Of a stretch of DNA of 64,000 nt, positions 48,882 to 57,608 are shown one piece after another (the first letter of the stretch is position 1; each line of letters begins with the position of its first letter). Where the stretch lies: assembly GCF_003020115.1 (NCBI RefSeq), contig NZ_PYFX01000018.1, positions 1 through 64,000 of the forward strand, in the 5' to 3' direction. The position numbers were made by a program, and so were the translations under genes. Below the pieces are notes generated by a model, which was given only the letters and a program-made list of their open reading frames with translations, had not been told where the DNA came from and did no database searches. This DNA is from Bradyrhizobium sp. MOS002. Lineage in GTDB: Bacteria > Pseudomonadota > Alphaproteobacteria > Rhizobiales > Xanthobacteraceae.

Positions 48882-50543
48882 ATGGCTAGCATCGTGTTGG
48901 GAATTGTCATTTCCATTTTGCTATCGACACAAGCCTCCGCAGATCAGGTCGGCGACGCCGCGTCCGACCTGGTTCCTTCGCTGGTGCGCTGGTCCATCAC
49001 GTTGTTGGGCCTGGTCGTGGCAGGCCGGTTGGCCTGGCAGGCTTTTGGCCGCGCGGTCAACATTGCCGAAGTCCCGACTTTCCCGCGATACATGACGACC
49101 CGGCAGCAGTATCGATTGGGTGGGTTCATCTTTGTCATATTCTCATGCGGCTTCTTCCTTCTTCTCATCCATGAGAACCGCGACGTCATTGCCCTGGCGC
49201 CGCTGGTTCCTGCAATCCCGGAGACCGTCATAGAGGCAGCGAAAAGTCAGTCTGCTCCGTACCTGACCGTCGTCGCCGCAATGGGGGCCGTGTATCTGTT
49301 CCTTCTGACGAAGGAGGCTCAATGGAACGTCCTGCTGATGGTGCGCGATGTGATCCAGAGCTGGATCAGCGTGCCTCAACTCGCGAAGCAGATCATGGCG
49401 CAAATCCGCTTTTCGCTGCGTGTGCCGCCGGATGTGCTCTCGAAAGTCATCGCGAATTCGCCGGATGTCGTCGATCAGGACTTCCGCAAGGATCCGAACA
49501 CCCCGGATCGCATGTGGGCGGAAATCTGTTACATGAAATGGTGGCTGGCGCAGGGACGCGACACCGGTGATGACGCCACCTTCTTCACCGAGGACAGCTT
49601 TGGTTTCGACAAGCTGATGGCAGACTTCCAGCAGGCTGCGCCGACGATGAGCCAGTGGAAGGCCGGGACGTTGACGGGCCTTGCTGCGCCCCCGGCCACG
49701 CAATTGATCAAGGACCTCTACAATCGATTTGCCCGGCTTGTCGCGTGCTACCTGATCTATCGCAACGGCTCCCGCATCGACCTGCGCAACGAGGCCAGCA
49801 AATTCGGCATCGAAATCGATGCGCCCATTCACGACAATCCGCTACGGTACTGGATCGTCTATATCATTGCCTTGATCTGCTCCGTTTATCTGGGCGTGAC
49901 CATTTCGGCCGTGATTTATGACATGCTGCAAGGCAGAGGCGTCGTCTGGGCGCAGGACCCCAATCGCTCGATTGCATGGGTCATGTATTCGCTTTGCAAT
50001 TATGGATTGGCAATCGTCGTCGTTCTCTTGCTTCGATTTGCGATGTCGTCTCTGGGAAGCGATTCAGATCAGTCCCACCTCACCACTTATTGCTGGAGCT
50101 TCCTGGTCGCGCTCGCCGTAGGGCCTGCTGGTCTGACGGTGGCCGTGCATAACTTTGGCGAGGGCAACCTGCGGGAAATGTCTCTTGCCAGCCTTTACTT
50201 TGCGATGTTGCGGTGGGGCTTCGGGCCGGCGCTCGTGACAGTCTATATTTCGTACTATCTCGACCGGCAGAGCTGCTCAGATCTGCCGGACATCGACAGT
50301 TCGGTGCGAACGGTCGCGTGGCGACTGTTCAATTGCTTCGGCTTTGCGGCAACCAACGTGTTCCTGCTTCTGCCCCAACTGCTATCGATGGTGGCACAGG
50401 AGGGGGCAATCTGGGAAACCAATAAGCTGCGCTTCATTGCGGCTGGGACGACGTTCTGTCTGGCATTCGGCCTCGCATTGGCCGCGCAGTTCGCGCTCAA
50501 GAAGGAGCGGATCGGAACGGTGCTGGCGCATAAACCGGCTTGA
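48882..50543 (+). CDS. Polytopic membrane protein of unknown function
   Basis: A 553-residue protein with a signal-like N-terminus (MASIVLGIVISILLSTQASA) and about nine further hydrophobic helices (for example SITLLGLVVAGRLAWQAF, GGFIFVIFSCGFFLLLI, YWIVYIIALICSVYLGVTIS). A long cytoplasmic region of about 190 residues (about 160-350) lies between the first and second groups of helices. I do not recognise a family, and no Walker, kinase or peptidase motif is visible. GC is lower than in the flanks and interspersed repeats lie on both sides, which may reflect transfer. Confidence 0.6.
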   Translation: MASIVLGIVISILLSTQASADQVGDAASDLVPSLVRWSITLLGLVVAGRLAWQAFGRAVNIAEVPTFPRYMTTRQQYRLGGFIFVIFSCGFFLLLIHENRDVIALAPLVPAIPETVIEAAKSQSAPYLTVVAAMGAVYLFLLTKEAQWNVLLMVRDVIQSWISVPQLAKQIMAQIRFSLRVPPDVLSKVIANSPDVVDQDFRKDPNTPDRMWAEICYMKWWLAQGRDTGDDATFFTEDSFGFDKLMADFQQAAPTMSQWKAGTLTGLAAPPATQLIKDLYNRFARLVACYLIYRNGSRIDLRNEASKFGIEIDAPIHDNPLRYWIVYIIALICSVYLGVTISAVIYDMLQGRGVVWAQDPNRSIAWVMYSLCNYGLAIVVVLLLRFAMSSLGSDSDQSHLTTYCWSFLVALAVGPAGLTVAVHNFGEGNLREMSLASLYFAMLRWGFGPALVTVYISYYLDRQSCSDLPDIDSSVRTVAWRLFNCFGFAATNVFLLLPQLLSMVAQEGAIWETNKLRFIAAGTTFCLAFGLALAAQFALKKERIGTVLAHKPA

Positions 50544-50572
50544 CGCCAGATATGGTCGATCGTGGCGATGAT

Positions 50573-50606
50573 GCCATCATGCTCCTGTTTTGCCCGACGG
50601 AGCAAC
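50573..50606. repeat. Interspersed repeat (right copy)
   Basis: GCCATCATGCTCCTGTTTTG followed by CCCGACGGAGCAAC. It matches the copy at 48624 and lies just after the stop of the membrane-protein gene. Confidence 0.6.
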
Positions 50607-50712
50607 TGGCGCGGCCCTGCGGCCGGACGATTTTCGCACGAGTGTAAGTCATTGATTTCACAACACCCGTCTACTGTGCATGGGGTTGTTTTCGCAGTTT
50701 TTGTTTTGGGAC

Positions 50713-52584
50713 CTACCCCGCCCCGAACGCGACCGCGACATTGTAGGTCAGAAGGCTCGCGGCATAGGCCAGCACCAGCATGTAGAAGAAGGTGACGGCC
50801 ATCCAGGTCCAGCTTCCGGTCTCGCGCCGGATCACGGCCAGCGTGGATGCGCATTGCGGAGCGAAGATGTACCAGGCCAGCATCGACAGCGCGGTCGCGA
50901 GCGACCATTTCGTCGCCAGCACCTGGCCGATCTGCTCGGCCGCTTCCTTGCCGCCTTCTATCGCATAGACGGTGCCGAGTGCCGCGACCGCGACCTCGCG
51001 CGCCGCCATGCCCGGGATCAGCGCGACCGCGATCTGCCAGTTGAAGCCGACGGGCGCGAGCAGCGGCTCGAGCGCCTTGCCGATGATCGCGGCGAGGCTG
51101 AAGTCGATCGCCGGTTCGGTGGCGCCCGCGGGCGGCTGCGGGAACGAGGCCAGGAACCAGATCAGCACCATCATCGAAAAGATCGTGGTGCCGGCGCGGT
51201 GCAGGAACATCTTGGCCCGCGTATAGACGCCGATCGCGATCGATTTCAGGCGCGGCATCTTGTAGTCCGGCAGCTCCAGCATGAACGGCGCCGGCGCATA
51301 ATCTCGCAGCATGAAGAACTTGATGAGGAACGAGACGGCAAGCGCGCTGGTGATGCCGGCAGCGTAGAGGCCGAACATCACGAGGCCCTGGAGGTTGATG
51401 AAGCCCCAGACGTCCTTTGCCGGAATGAAGGCGGAGATGATCAGCGTGTAGACGGGAATGCGCGCCGAGCAGGTCATCAGCGGCGCGATCAGGATCGTGG
51501 TCAGCCGGTCGCGCTTGTTGTCGATCACGCGCGTCGCCATGATGCCGGGGATGGCGCAGGCGAAGCTCGACAGCAGCGGAATGAAGGCGCGGCCGTGCAG
51601 GCCGGCGCCGCCCATGATGCGGTCCATCAGGAACGCGGCGCGCGCCATGTAGCCGAAATCTTCCAGCAGCAGGATGAACAGGAAGATGATGATGATCTGC
51701 GGCAGGAACACGATGACGCTGCCGACGCCTGATATCACGCCGTTCTGCAGGAAGCTCTGCAGCAGGCCGGCGGGCAGGGTGGCGTGCACGAACTCGCCGA
51801 GGGAGTCGAAGCCCGAGTTGAGCAGCTCCATCAGCGGCTGCGCCCAGGCGAACACCGCCTGGAACATCACGAACAGGATAGCCGCGAGCACGATCAGGCC
51901 GCCGACGGGATGCAGCACGATTGCGTCGATCCGCGCCGTCCAGGTGTCGGGCCTGCTGGGCAGGCTGACGCAGTCGCCGATGATGCGGTCGGCTTCGCGC
52001 TGGGTGGCGCGCAGATCGGCCACGCTGAGCGCCCGCCAATTGTTCTCTCCCGGCTCGGCGGCGAGCTTTGCCGAAATCTCGTCGGTCAGCGACAGCAGGT
52101 CGGCCGTGCCGCCCTTGCGCACCGCGATCGAGGTGACCACGGGCACGCCGAGTTCCTTGGCGAGCCGCTCGACGTCGACAGTGATGCCGCGGCGGGTCGC
52201 GATGTCGAACATGTTGAGCACGAGGATCATCGGCCGGCCGGTACGCTTGAGCTCCAGCAACAGGCGGATGGTCAGGCGCAGATTGGTCGAATCCGCCACG
52301 CACAGCACGAGGTCGGGCACGATCTCGCCGGTGGCCTTGCCGAGCACGAAGTCGCGGGTGATCTCCTCGTCCGGGCTGCGGCCGCGCAGCGAATAGGTGC
52401 CGGGCAGGTCGACCACGGAGACCTGGCGGCCCAACGGTGTGACGAAGAAGCCTTCCTTGCGCTCGACGGTGACGCCGGGATAGTTCGCGACCTTCTGCCG
52501 GCTGCCGGTCAGCGCATTGAACAGCGAGGTCTTGCCGCTGTTTGGCGTGCCGACCAGGGCGAGATGAAGTAGGGGCAATTCCAT
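50713..52584 (-). CDS. feoB: Ferrous iron transporter FeoB
   Basis: A 623-residue inner-membrane Fe2+ transporter. The N-terminal G domain has G1 GTPNSGKTSL, VVDLPGTYSL (G3) and LNMFDIA (G4-like). The membrane part has gate motifs (FGYMARAAFLMDRIMG and FACAIPGIMATR). Some 100 residues shorter than E. coli FeoB, mostly by reduced C-terminus. It follows feoA by 20 nt on the same strand. An Irr-type site upstream suggests iron control. Confidence 0.93.
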   Translation of the reverse strand: MELPLLHLALVGTPNSGKTSLFNALTGSRQKVANYPGVTVERKEGFFVTPLGRQVSVVDLPGTYSLRGRSPDEEITRDFVLGKATGEIVPDLVLCVADSTNLRLTIRLLLELKRTGRPMILVLNMFDIATRRGITVDVERLAKELGVPVVTSIAVRKGGTADLLSLTDEISAKLAAEPGENNWRALSVADLRATQREADRIIGDCVSLPSRPDTWTARIDAIVLHPVGGLIVLAAILFVMFQAVFAWAQPLMELLNSGFDSLGEFVHATLPAGLLQSFLQNGVISGVGSVIVFLPQIIIIFLFILLLEDFGYMARAAFLMDRIMGGAGLHGRAFIPLLSSFACAIPGIMATRVIDNKRDRLTTILIAPLMTCSARIPVYTLIISAFIPAKDVWGFINLQGLVMFGLYAAGITSALAVSFLIKFFMLRDYAPAPFMLELPDYKMPRLKSIAIGVYTRAKMFLHRAGTTIFSMMVLIWFLASFPQPPAGATEPAIDFSLAAIIGKALEPLLAPVGFNWQIAVALIPGMAAREVAVAALGTVYAIEGGKEAAEQIGQVLATKWSLATALSMLAWYIFAPQCASTLAVIRRETGSWTWMAVTFFYMLVLAYAASLLTYNVAVAFGAG

Positions 52585-52604
52585 GGAATTGGGGTCCGGT
52601 CGCT

Positions 52605-52880
52605 TCAGGCGACAATGATGGCCATGGCTTCGCGACGGCGGACCGCGATGGTGATGCTGTCGACCCGCACCGCGATCGGGTCGCGCCCGACCAGCCCCTC
52701 GTGCAGGATCTCGACCCGGGCGCCCTCGACGAAGCCGAGCTCGATCAGCCGGCTCTCGAGCTCGATGTCCGAGAGCGCCGAACCCGCGTCCTTGGGAGAA
52801 AGGTGCTGGATGACGCCGGTATAGCCGCGCTGGGCCAGGCCCAACGGCATCTGCGGACGCGTATCATGGATGTCGGTCAT
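52605..52880 (-). CDS. feoA: Ferrous iron transport accessory FeoA
   Basis: A 91-residue SH3-like protein, partner of FeoB. Visible: GVIQHLSPKDAGSALSDIEL, RLIELGFVEGARVEILHEG and IAVRVDSITIAVRRREA. Start at 52880 (ATG) has AGGGC close upstream; the TTG at 52895 is an alternative. First gene of the feoAB operon. Confidence 0.9.
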   Translation of the reverse strand: MTDIHDTRPQMPLGLAQRGYTGVIQHLSPKDAGSALSDIELESRLIELGFVEGARVEILHEGLVGRDPIAVRVDSITIAVRRREAMAIIVA

Positions 52881-52939
52881 GCCCTGTATTTTCAACGCAG
52901 GGCATCGAGGTCAAGCGCGCTCGGTCGCTGAAACTGCAC

Positions 52940-52956
52940 CTTAGAGTGATTTTAAA
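52940..52956 (-). promoter_or_regulatory. Candidate Irr iron-control element upstream of feoAB
   Basis: On the minus strand: TTTAAAATCACTCTAAG, matching the rhizobial ICE consensus TTTAGAANNNTTCTAAA at 11 of 14 fixed positions, some 60 bp upstream of feoA. No RirA or Fur site seen. Confidence 0.45.
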
Positions 52957-53013
52957 GTACCAGCTTCGTGACGGAGGCGATTGGCGCCAGGATCAGCGTC
53001 AGGATCGCGGCTC

Positions 53014-53265
53014 CTAGGCCGGGACCTTTTCCGCCTGGATGGCGGCCATGGCGCGGCTCTTGAAGTAATCGAGCACGAACAGACGGATCGCCGAGGACAG
53101 ATTGCCCTGCTGGCGGTTGCCGTCGATCTCGCCGACCAGCTCGGACAGCGTCATGTTGCGCAGGCCCGAGATCTCCTTCATGCCGTTCCAGAACGCCTCT
53201 TCCAGGCTGACGCTGGTCTTGTGACCGGCGACGACGATCGACCGTTTGACGACGGGCGACTTCAT
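53014..53265 (-). CDS. Ribbon-helix-helix domain protein
   Basis: An 83-residue protein of the RHH_4 type. Beginning KRSIVVAGHKTSVSLEEAFW, then MTLSELVGEIDGNRQQGNLSSAIRLFVLDYFKS, the ribbon-helix-helix DNA-binding fold. It probably represses or organises transcription. Overlaps the upstream DUF4169 gene (ATGA). The longer reading from 53523 overlaps that gene and is rejected. Confidence 0.82.
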   Translation of the reverse strand: MKSPVVKRSIVVAGHKTSVSLEEAFWNGMKEISGLRNMTLSELVGEIDGNRQQGNLSSAIRLFVLDYFKSRAMAAIQAEKVPA

Positions 53266-53450
53266 GGCTGCTCCTCGCGATCGATCTGGTGCTGGTCCAG
53301 GTGCGCCTTCGCCTGGTCCGCGCGCGTCTCCTCCGCCGACCGCTCCGCCTTGGTGCGGCCGAACTTCGTTCGGTTGGCGTCCGCCTGCTTCGCCGTGGCT
53401 TGCCGCTCGGCGCGCTTCCGGAAACGATTCAGGTTGATGACGTTCCCCAT
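53262..53450 (-). CDS. DUF4169 small protein
   Basis: A 62-residue highly charged protein beginning MGNVINLNRFRKRAERQATA, the DUF4169 signature. Rich in Arg, Lys, Ala and Glu, helical, soluble. Overlaps the RHH gene by 4 nt, so translation is coupled. Function is unknown; paired occurrence with RHH_4 is common in Rhizobiales. Confidence 0.8.
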   Translation of the reverse strand: MGNVINLNRFRKRAERQATAKQADANRTKFGRTKAERSAEETRADQAKAHLDQHQIDREEQP

Positions 53451-53725
53451 GTCGCGTCTCCATCATCCGATCCTCCGTGGGCAGGATGAAACATTCAGAA
53501 ACTGTGCGCCGCACTGCGCCCAATGAGACTTGATCGCCATTCGCTTGTCCTCGTCAATCGACCCTTGGGCCATCAAACGATGAATTCCGCCCCGTGGGGG
53601 TGGAGGGGTTGCGTAACACGCAATCCCGCCGCGACATTGACGGTAATCAAATCCCGTCCTTTAAGCCCTACTTTAATAGAGCTTGGGGCTCCGTATCATT
53701 ACGGATGGCTATCGGAATTCGGAAT

Positions 53726-55186
53726 TTATCCCGGGCTGGTCATCTTCTCGGGGCGCACCAGGCGGTCGAACTCGTCCGCCGAGACGAAGCCGAGCCGCAG
53801 CGCCTCCTCCTTCAGCGTGGTGCCGTTGGCATGCGCCGTCTTGGCCACCTTGGCCGCGTTGTCGTAGCCGATCTTGGGGGCGAGCGCCGTCACCAGCATC
53901 AGTGAACGCTGCATCAGCTCCTTGATGCGCTTCTCGTCGGCGCGGATGCCGCTGACGCAATGCTCGGTGAAGGAGCGCGCGGCGTCCGCCATCAGCCGGA
54001 TCGAGTGCAGCATGTTGTAGGCCAGCACGGGCTTGTAGACGTTGAGCTCGAAATGGCCCTGGCTGCCGGCGACCGTGATCGCGGTGTGATTGCCGAACAC
54101 CTGGCAGCACACCATCGTCATCGCCTCGCACTGCGTCGGATTGACCTTGCCCGGCATGATCGAGGAGCCCGGCTCGTTCTCCGGCAGCATCAGTTCGCCG
54201 AGGCCCGAACGCGGACCCGATCCGAGCAGGCGGATGTCGTTGGCGATCTTGAACAGGCCTGTCGCGACCGAATTGATGGCGCCGTGCGCCAGCACATAGG
54301 CGTCGTTCGAGGCTAGCGCCTCGAATTTATTGGCCGCGCTGGTGAAGGGCAGCTTCGTGATCCCGGCAACGTGCTTTGCGAACAGTTTTGCAAAGCGCGG
54401 CTTCGAATTGAGGCCGGTGCCGACGGCGGTGCCGCCCTGCGCCAGCGGATAGAGCTCCTTCACCGCAACCTTGAGCCGGGCGATGCCGCTCTCGACCTGG
54501 GCGGCATAGCCGGAAAATTCCTGGCCGAGCGTCAGCGGCGTCGCGTCCTGGGTGTGGGTGCGGCCGATCTTGACGATCTTTGCGAACTCCTTCTCCTTCT
54601 TGCGTAGCGCGCGCAGCAATTCGCCGAGGGCAGGGACGAGATCGGCGGTGATGCGGCTTGCCGCCGCGATATGCATCGCGGTTGGGAACGAGTCGTTCGA
54701 CGACTGGCTCATGTTGACGTGATCGTTGGGATGCACCGGCTTCTTGGCGCCGAGCTCGCCGCCGAGCATCTCATTGGCGCGGTTGGCGATGACCTCGTTG
54801 AGATTCATGTTGCTCTGCGTGCCCGAGCCGGTCTGCCACACCACCAGCGGAAAATGGTCGTCCAGCTTACCCTCGATCACCTCGCGCGCGGCGCGGATGA
54901 TGGCGTTGGCGCGGCGCTGGTCGAGCAGGCCGAGCTCCTGGTTGGTCTGCGCCGCGGCGAGCTTGACGATGCCGAGCGCATGCACGAGCGAGATCGGCAT
55001 GCGATCGGTGCCGATGCGAAAATTCTGGCGCGAGCGTTCGGTCTGCGCCCCCCAATAGCGATCGGCGAGGACCTCGATCGGACCGAAGCTGTCGGTCTCG
55101 GTGCGGGTCGCCGGGCGCGAGGAGCGGTCGGTCTTCGCGGGAGAAGTCTTCGAGCTGGAGGTCTTCGAGCTGGAGGTCTTGGCCAT
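53726..55186 (-). CDS. fumC: Fumarate hydratase class II
   Basis: A 486-residue oxygen-stable fumarase of the TCA cycle interconverting fumarate and malate. The signature GSSIMPGKVNPTQCEA is intact, with QTGSGTQSNMNLNEVIANRA upstream and the TQDATPLTLGQEFSGY region. Unusual is a Lys/Ser/Thr extension of about 25 residues (KTSSSKTSSSKTSPAKTDRS) before the conserved start, encoded by a duplicated CTTCGAGCTGGAGGT. The start at 55186 or 55198 (MDVLM) is not decided. Confidence 0.92.
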   Translation of the reverse strand: MAKTSSSKTSSSKTSPAKTDRSSRPATRTETDSFGPIEVLADRYWGAQTERSRQNFRIGTDRMPISLVHALGIVKLAAAQTNQELGLLDQRRANAIIRAAREVIEGKLDDHFPLVVWQTGSGTQSNMNLNEVIANRANEMLGGELGAKKPVHPNDHVNMSQSSNDSFPTAMHIAAASRITADLVPALGELLRALRKKEKEFAKIVKIGRTHTQDATPLTLGQEFSGYAAQVESGIARLKVAVKELYPLAQGGTAVGTGLNSKPRFAKLFAKHVAGITKLPFTSAANKFEALASNDAYVLAHGAINSVATGLFKIANDIRLLGSGPRSGLGELMLPENEPGSSIMPGKVNPTQCEAMTMVCCQVFGNHTAITVAGSQGHFELNVYKPVLAYNMLHSIRLMADAARSFTEHCVSGIRADEKRIKELMQRSLMLVTALAPKIGYDNAAKVAKTAHANGTTLKEEALRLGFVSADEFDRLVRPEKMTSPG

Positions 55187-55285
55187 GAGCACATCCATTC
55201 CGCCGCACGAAATGCCGCGCGGCCTCTTCATGTGCCTCTATATAGGGAGTTTGGCCGCCTGCGACGGGCTCCGGCCCGATCTAGA

Positions 55286-55804
55286 TCATTTCTTGCGGAA
55301 ACGATCCAATCGCACGACTTCGGCGCCGCCCTGGTTCGGAGCCGCCGGCTCTTCGGAGCTGTCCGCAGGTTCAGTTGCAGGCGTCGGCACCGCCACCGCG
55401 GACGGGGCGGGAGCGGCCGGCAATGTCTCGGCCGAGACGTCGGCGACATCGGAGGTGTCGAACTGGAGGCCGAATTTCACGGATGGATCGAGGAAGCTCT
55501 TGATGGCGCTGTACGGCACGATCAGCCGCTCCGGAATGCCCCCGAAGGACAGGCCGACCTCGAAGCGGTCCTCGAGCACGGTCAGATCCCAGAACTGGTG
55601 CTGCAGGATGATCGTCATCTCTTCCGGATATTGGGCCAGCAGCCGCGACGACAGCTTCACGCCCTCGGCCTTCGACACGAAGGTGATGAAGAAATGGTGC
55701 TCGCCCGGCAGGCCATGAGCCGCGGCATCGGTCAGCACCTTGCGCAACACGCCGCGCAGCGCGTCGCGGGCCAGCACATCGTATCGGATATGATCGGTCG
55801 CCAT
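55286..55804 (-). CDS. sspB: SspB-family ClpXP adaptor
   Basis: A 172-residue protein of the SspB-alpha family that tethers ssrA-tagged proteins to ClpXP. Core: RYDVLARDALRGVLRKVLTD, HHFFITFVSKAEGVKLSSRLL, MTIILQHQFWDLTVLEDRFEVGLSF. The C-terminal tail (AEVVRLDRFRKK) is the likely ClpX-docking segment, joined by a Pro/Ala linker. Start at 55804 has AGGA upstream. It lies beside ssrA, whose tag it recognises. Confidence 0.9.
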   Translation of the reverse strand: MATDHIRYDVLARDALRGVLRKVLTDAAAHGLPGEHHFFITFVSKAEGVKLSSRLLAQYPEEMTIILQHQFWDLTVLEDRFEVGLSFGGIPERLIVPYSAIKSFLDPSVKFGLQFDTSDVADVSAETLPAAPAPSAVAVPTPATEPADSSEEPAAPNQGGAEVVRLDRFRKK

Positions 55805-55917
55805 GGTGGTCCTGTTGCATTCCAGGAGCTGGGCCCTGCCGGCCCGACTCGCCAAGCCGCAATAGTACCGCGCCTGACGGGTCAACAGGAGTCCCCGCGG
55901 GGTAGGAAATAAGAGGT

Positions 55918-56268
55918 AAGTGGAGGCTTCTGTTGCCAGGTGCCTCCGAACCCCGCCTAACGGAGCTTAACCCGTTAGGACTTCAGAATGGTCTTTCAAA
56001 CTGCGTTACGCAGCCTGAGCAACCGGAGCAAAGTTGTCGTTGGCAACTATTGCATAGCCCGATAACGGCGGAACAATACCGAGAAAAAGAACGCCCTTTA
56101 CGCCCTCGTCGATCCTATTTCGCCCCCGCCAAAGCCCGCTTTCAGGGCTAGCCCGCTGGTGGGCTTTGGTGGAGGCGCCGGGTACCGCCCCCGGGTCCGA
56201 ATGGTTTATTACGACGACCGTTTATTTCCATAGCCGGCGAACCGGCACCCCCAATATAGGGGGCAAAG
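55918..56268 (-). ncRNA. ssrA: Two-piece (permuted) tmRNA
   Basis: A circularly permuted alphaproteobacterial tmRNA. On the minus strand the acceptor piece ends CGCCTCCACCA at 56167; a spacer with hairpin GCCCGCTTTCAGGGC follows; then the coding piece begins GGGGGCGAAATAGGATCGAC at 56127 and pairs GGGGGCG with CGCCTCC to form the acceptor stem. The tag reading frame (56044-56006) is ANDNFAPVAQAA-stop. The coding piece ends near the hairpin GGAGGC/GCCTCC (55922-55947). It rescues stalled ribosomes and tags proteins for ClpXP. The T-loop reads GGCGGTA rather than TTCRANY. Ends are approximate. Confidence 0.92.
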
Positions 56269-56449
56269 GTTTCAAATAACAGGTGTTTCGAGCGGCCATC
56301 CCGAGGTTCCCTTTGGATAGGTTCCCGACAGGCTTGGCCGCGCGTCGGCCGGCGTTCTAAGCTCCTGACATGTCCGAGGATTCCGCACCGGCTGCCCAAC
56401 ACCGAGATCACGACCGGACCGTCCAGCCACCAGCGCCGTTCCGCCGGGC

Positions 56450-56986
56450 TTGCTCGCGCTGTTCCTGGCCTTCGCCAGGATGTCGCTGGCGGGCTTCGGC
56501 GGGGTTTTGGTCTTCGCCCGGCAGGCCATCGTCGAGCAGCACCGCTGGATGACGGCCGACGAGTTCAACGAGACGTTTGCGCTCTGCCATTTCCTGCCCG
56601 GGCCCAATATCGTCAATCTGTCGATGGTGTTCGGCGCGCGGCTGCGCGGGATCGCAGGCGGCATTGCCGCCTTCGCGGGGCTGTTGCTGCCGCCCACGCT
56701 GATCATGACGGTGCTCGCGATCGTCTATGCCCGGTTCAGCGATGTGGAGGTGCTGCGCCGCATTCTCGCAGGCATCTCCTGTGCGGCCGTCGGCCTCTTG
56801 ATCGCGGTGGTCTTCCGGATGATGACGCCGCTGCTCAAGCGGCTGGACGCTCTCGCGCTCGTCCTGATGGTGGGCGTCTTCCTCGCCATCGGCGTCCTTC
56901 GCCTGCCGCTCCAGGCCGTGCTTTTGGTCGCGATCCCCCTCAGTCTCGGCGCCACCTTCCTGATGCGGCGGAAGGTAGCAGCATGA
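56450..56986 (+). CDS. Chromate transporter, first half (possible 5' frameshift)
   Basis: A 178-residue chromate-resistance-type transporter domain: ARMSLAGFGGVLVFARQAIV, FNETFALCHFLPGPNIVNLS, AGLLLPPTLIMTVLAIVYAR. Five or six helices. The only in-frame start is TTG at 56450, without a ribosome site, and cuts the N-terminus; ATG at 56370 in another frame encodes MSEDSAPAAQHRD, typical of a chrA start. A single-base shift between them would give a full protein, so this is either a real frameshift or a sequencing error. Confidence 0.75.
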   Translation: MLALFLAFARMSLAGFGGVLVFARQAIVEQHRWMTADEFNETFALCHFLPGPNIVNLSMVFGARLRGIAGGIAAFAGLLLPPTLIMTVLAIVYARFSDVEVLRRILAGISCAAVGLLIAVVFRMMTPLLKRLDALALVLMVGVFLAIGVLRLPLQAVLLVAIPLSLGATFLMRRKVAA

Positions 56987-57513
56987 ACGCGGAGAACCCC
57001 ATCTGGGCGCTGATCTCGACCTTTGGTCTGATGTCGCTGTTCGCGGTCGGCGGCGCCGCGGCGGCGGTGCCAGAGATGCACCGCATCGCGGTCGAGGTGC
57101 ATCACTGGATGACCGACAAGCAGTTCGCCGACGCCTATGCGATCGCGCAGCTCTCACCAGGTCCGAACGTACTTATCGTCACGTTAATCGGCTATGCCGT
57201 CGCCGGCATCCCCGGCGCCCTGGCGGCGACCTTGGCCATGTGCCTGCCCACCGCGCTGCTTGCCTATTATGTCAGCCGGCTCCTCAACCGGCCGAGCCAA
57301 TCGCGCTGGCCCGGGCTGATCCAGGCTGCACTGGTTCCGCTCTCGATCGGCTTGATGGCGGCGAGCGCCCTGATCCTCGCCGAGTCGACCGATCGCACGC
57401 TTGCTGCGCTGCTTCTGACGGCGACGGTTGCAGCGGTCGCATCCGTCTCGCGCATCAATCCACTATGGATTTTGCTCGTCGGGGGCTTGTTGGGTTTTGC
57501 TGGCATTGTGTAA
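56983..57513 (+). CDS. Chromate transporter, second half
   Basis: A 176-residue CHR-domain protein: SLFAVGGAAAAVPEMHRIAV, AYAIAQLSPGPNVLIVTLIG. Overlaps the first half by ATGA. Short-chain ChrA proteins act as heteromeric pairs of two CHR domains, so the two genes make one transporter of chromate or a related anion. Confidence 0.85.
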   Translation: MNAENPIWALISTFGLMSLFAVGGAAAAVPEMHRIAVEVHHWMTDKQFADAYAIAQLSPGPNVLIVTLIGYAVAGIPGALAATLAMCLPTALLAYYVSRLLNRPSQSRWPGLIQAALVPLSIGLMAASALILAESTDRTLAALLLTATVAAVASVSRINPLWILLVGGLLGFAGIV

Positions 57514-57608
57514 TGAAAATGGCTAGGCAGGGATCCGGGCGGGGGCATCGATTTCCAGCCGATTAGAACAACAGTGCTCGTGGCTTACGGGTCGCGGAGG
57601 AGACATGC

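Noticed and set aside
48624..50606. Direct repeats taken as ends of a transposon
   Set aside because: No transposase or terminal inverted repeats; the repeat is probably a generic interspersed element.
53523..53905. Short plus-strand frames after the RHH/DUF4169 pair
   Set aside because: No ribosome site or family; the second half is opposite fumC.
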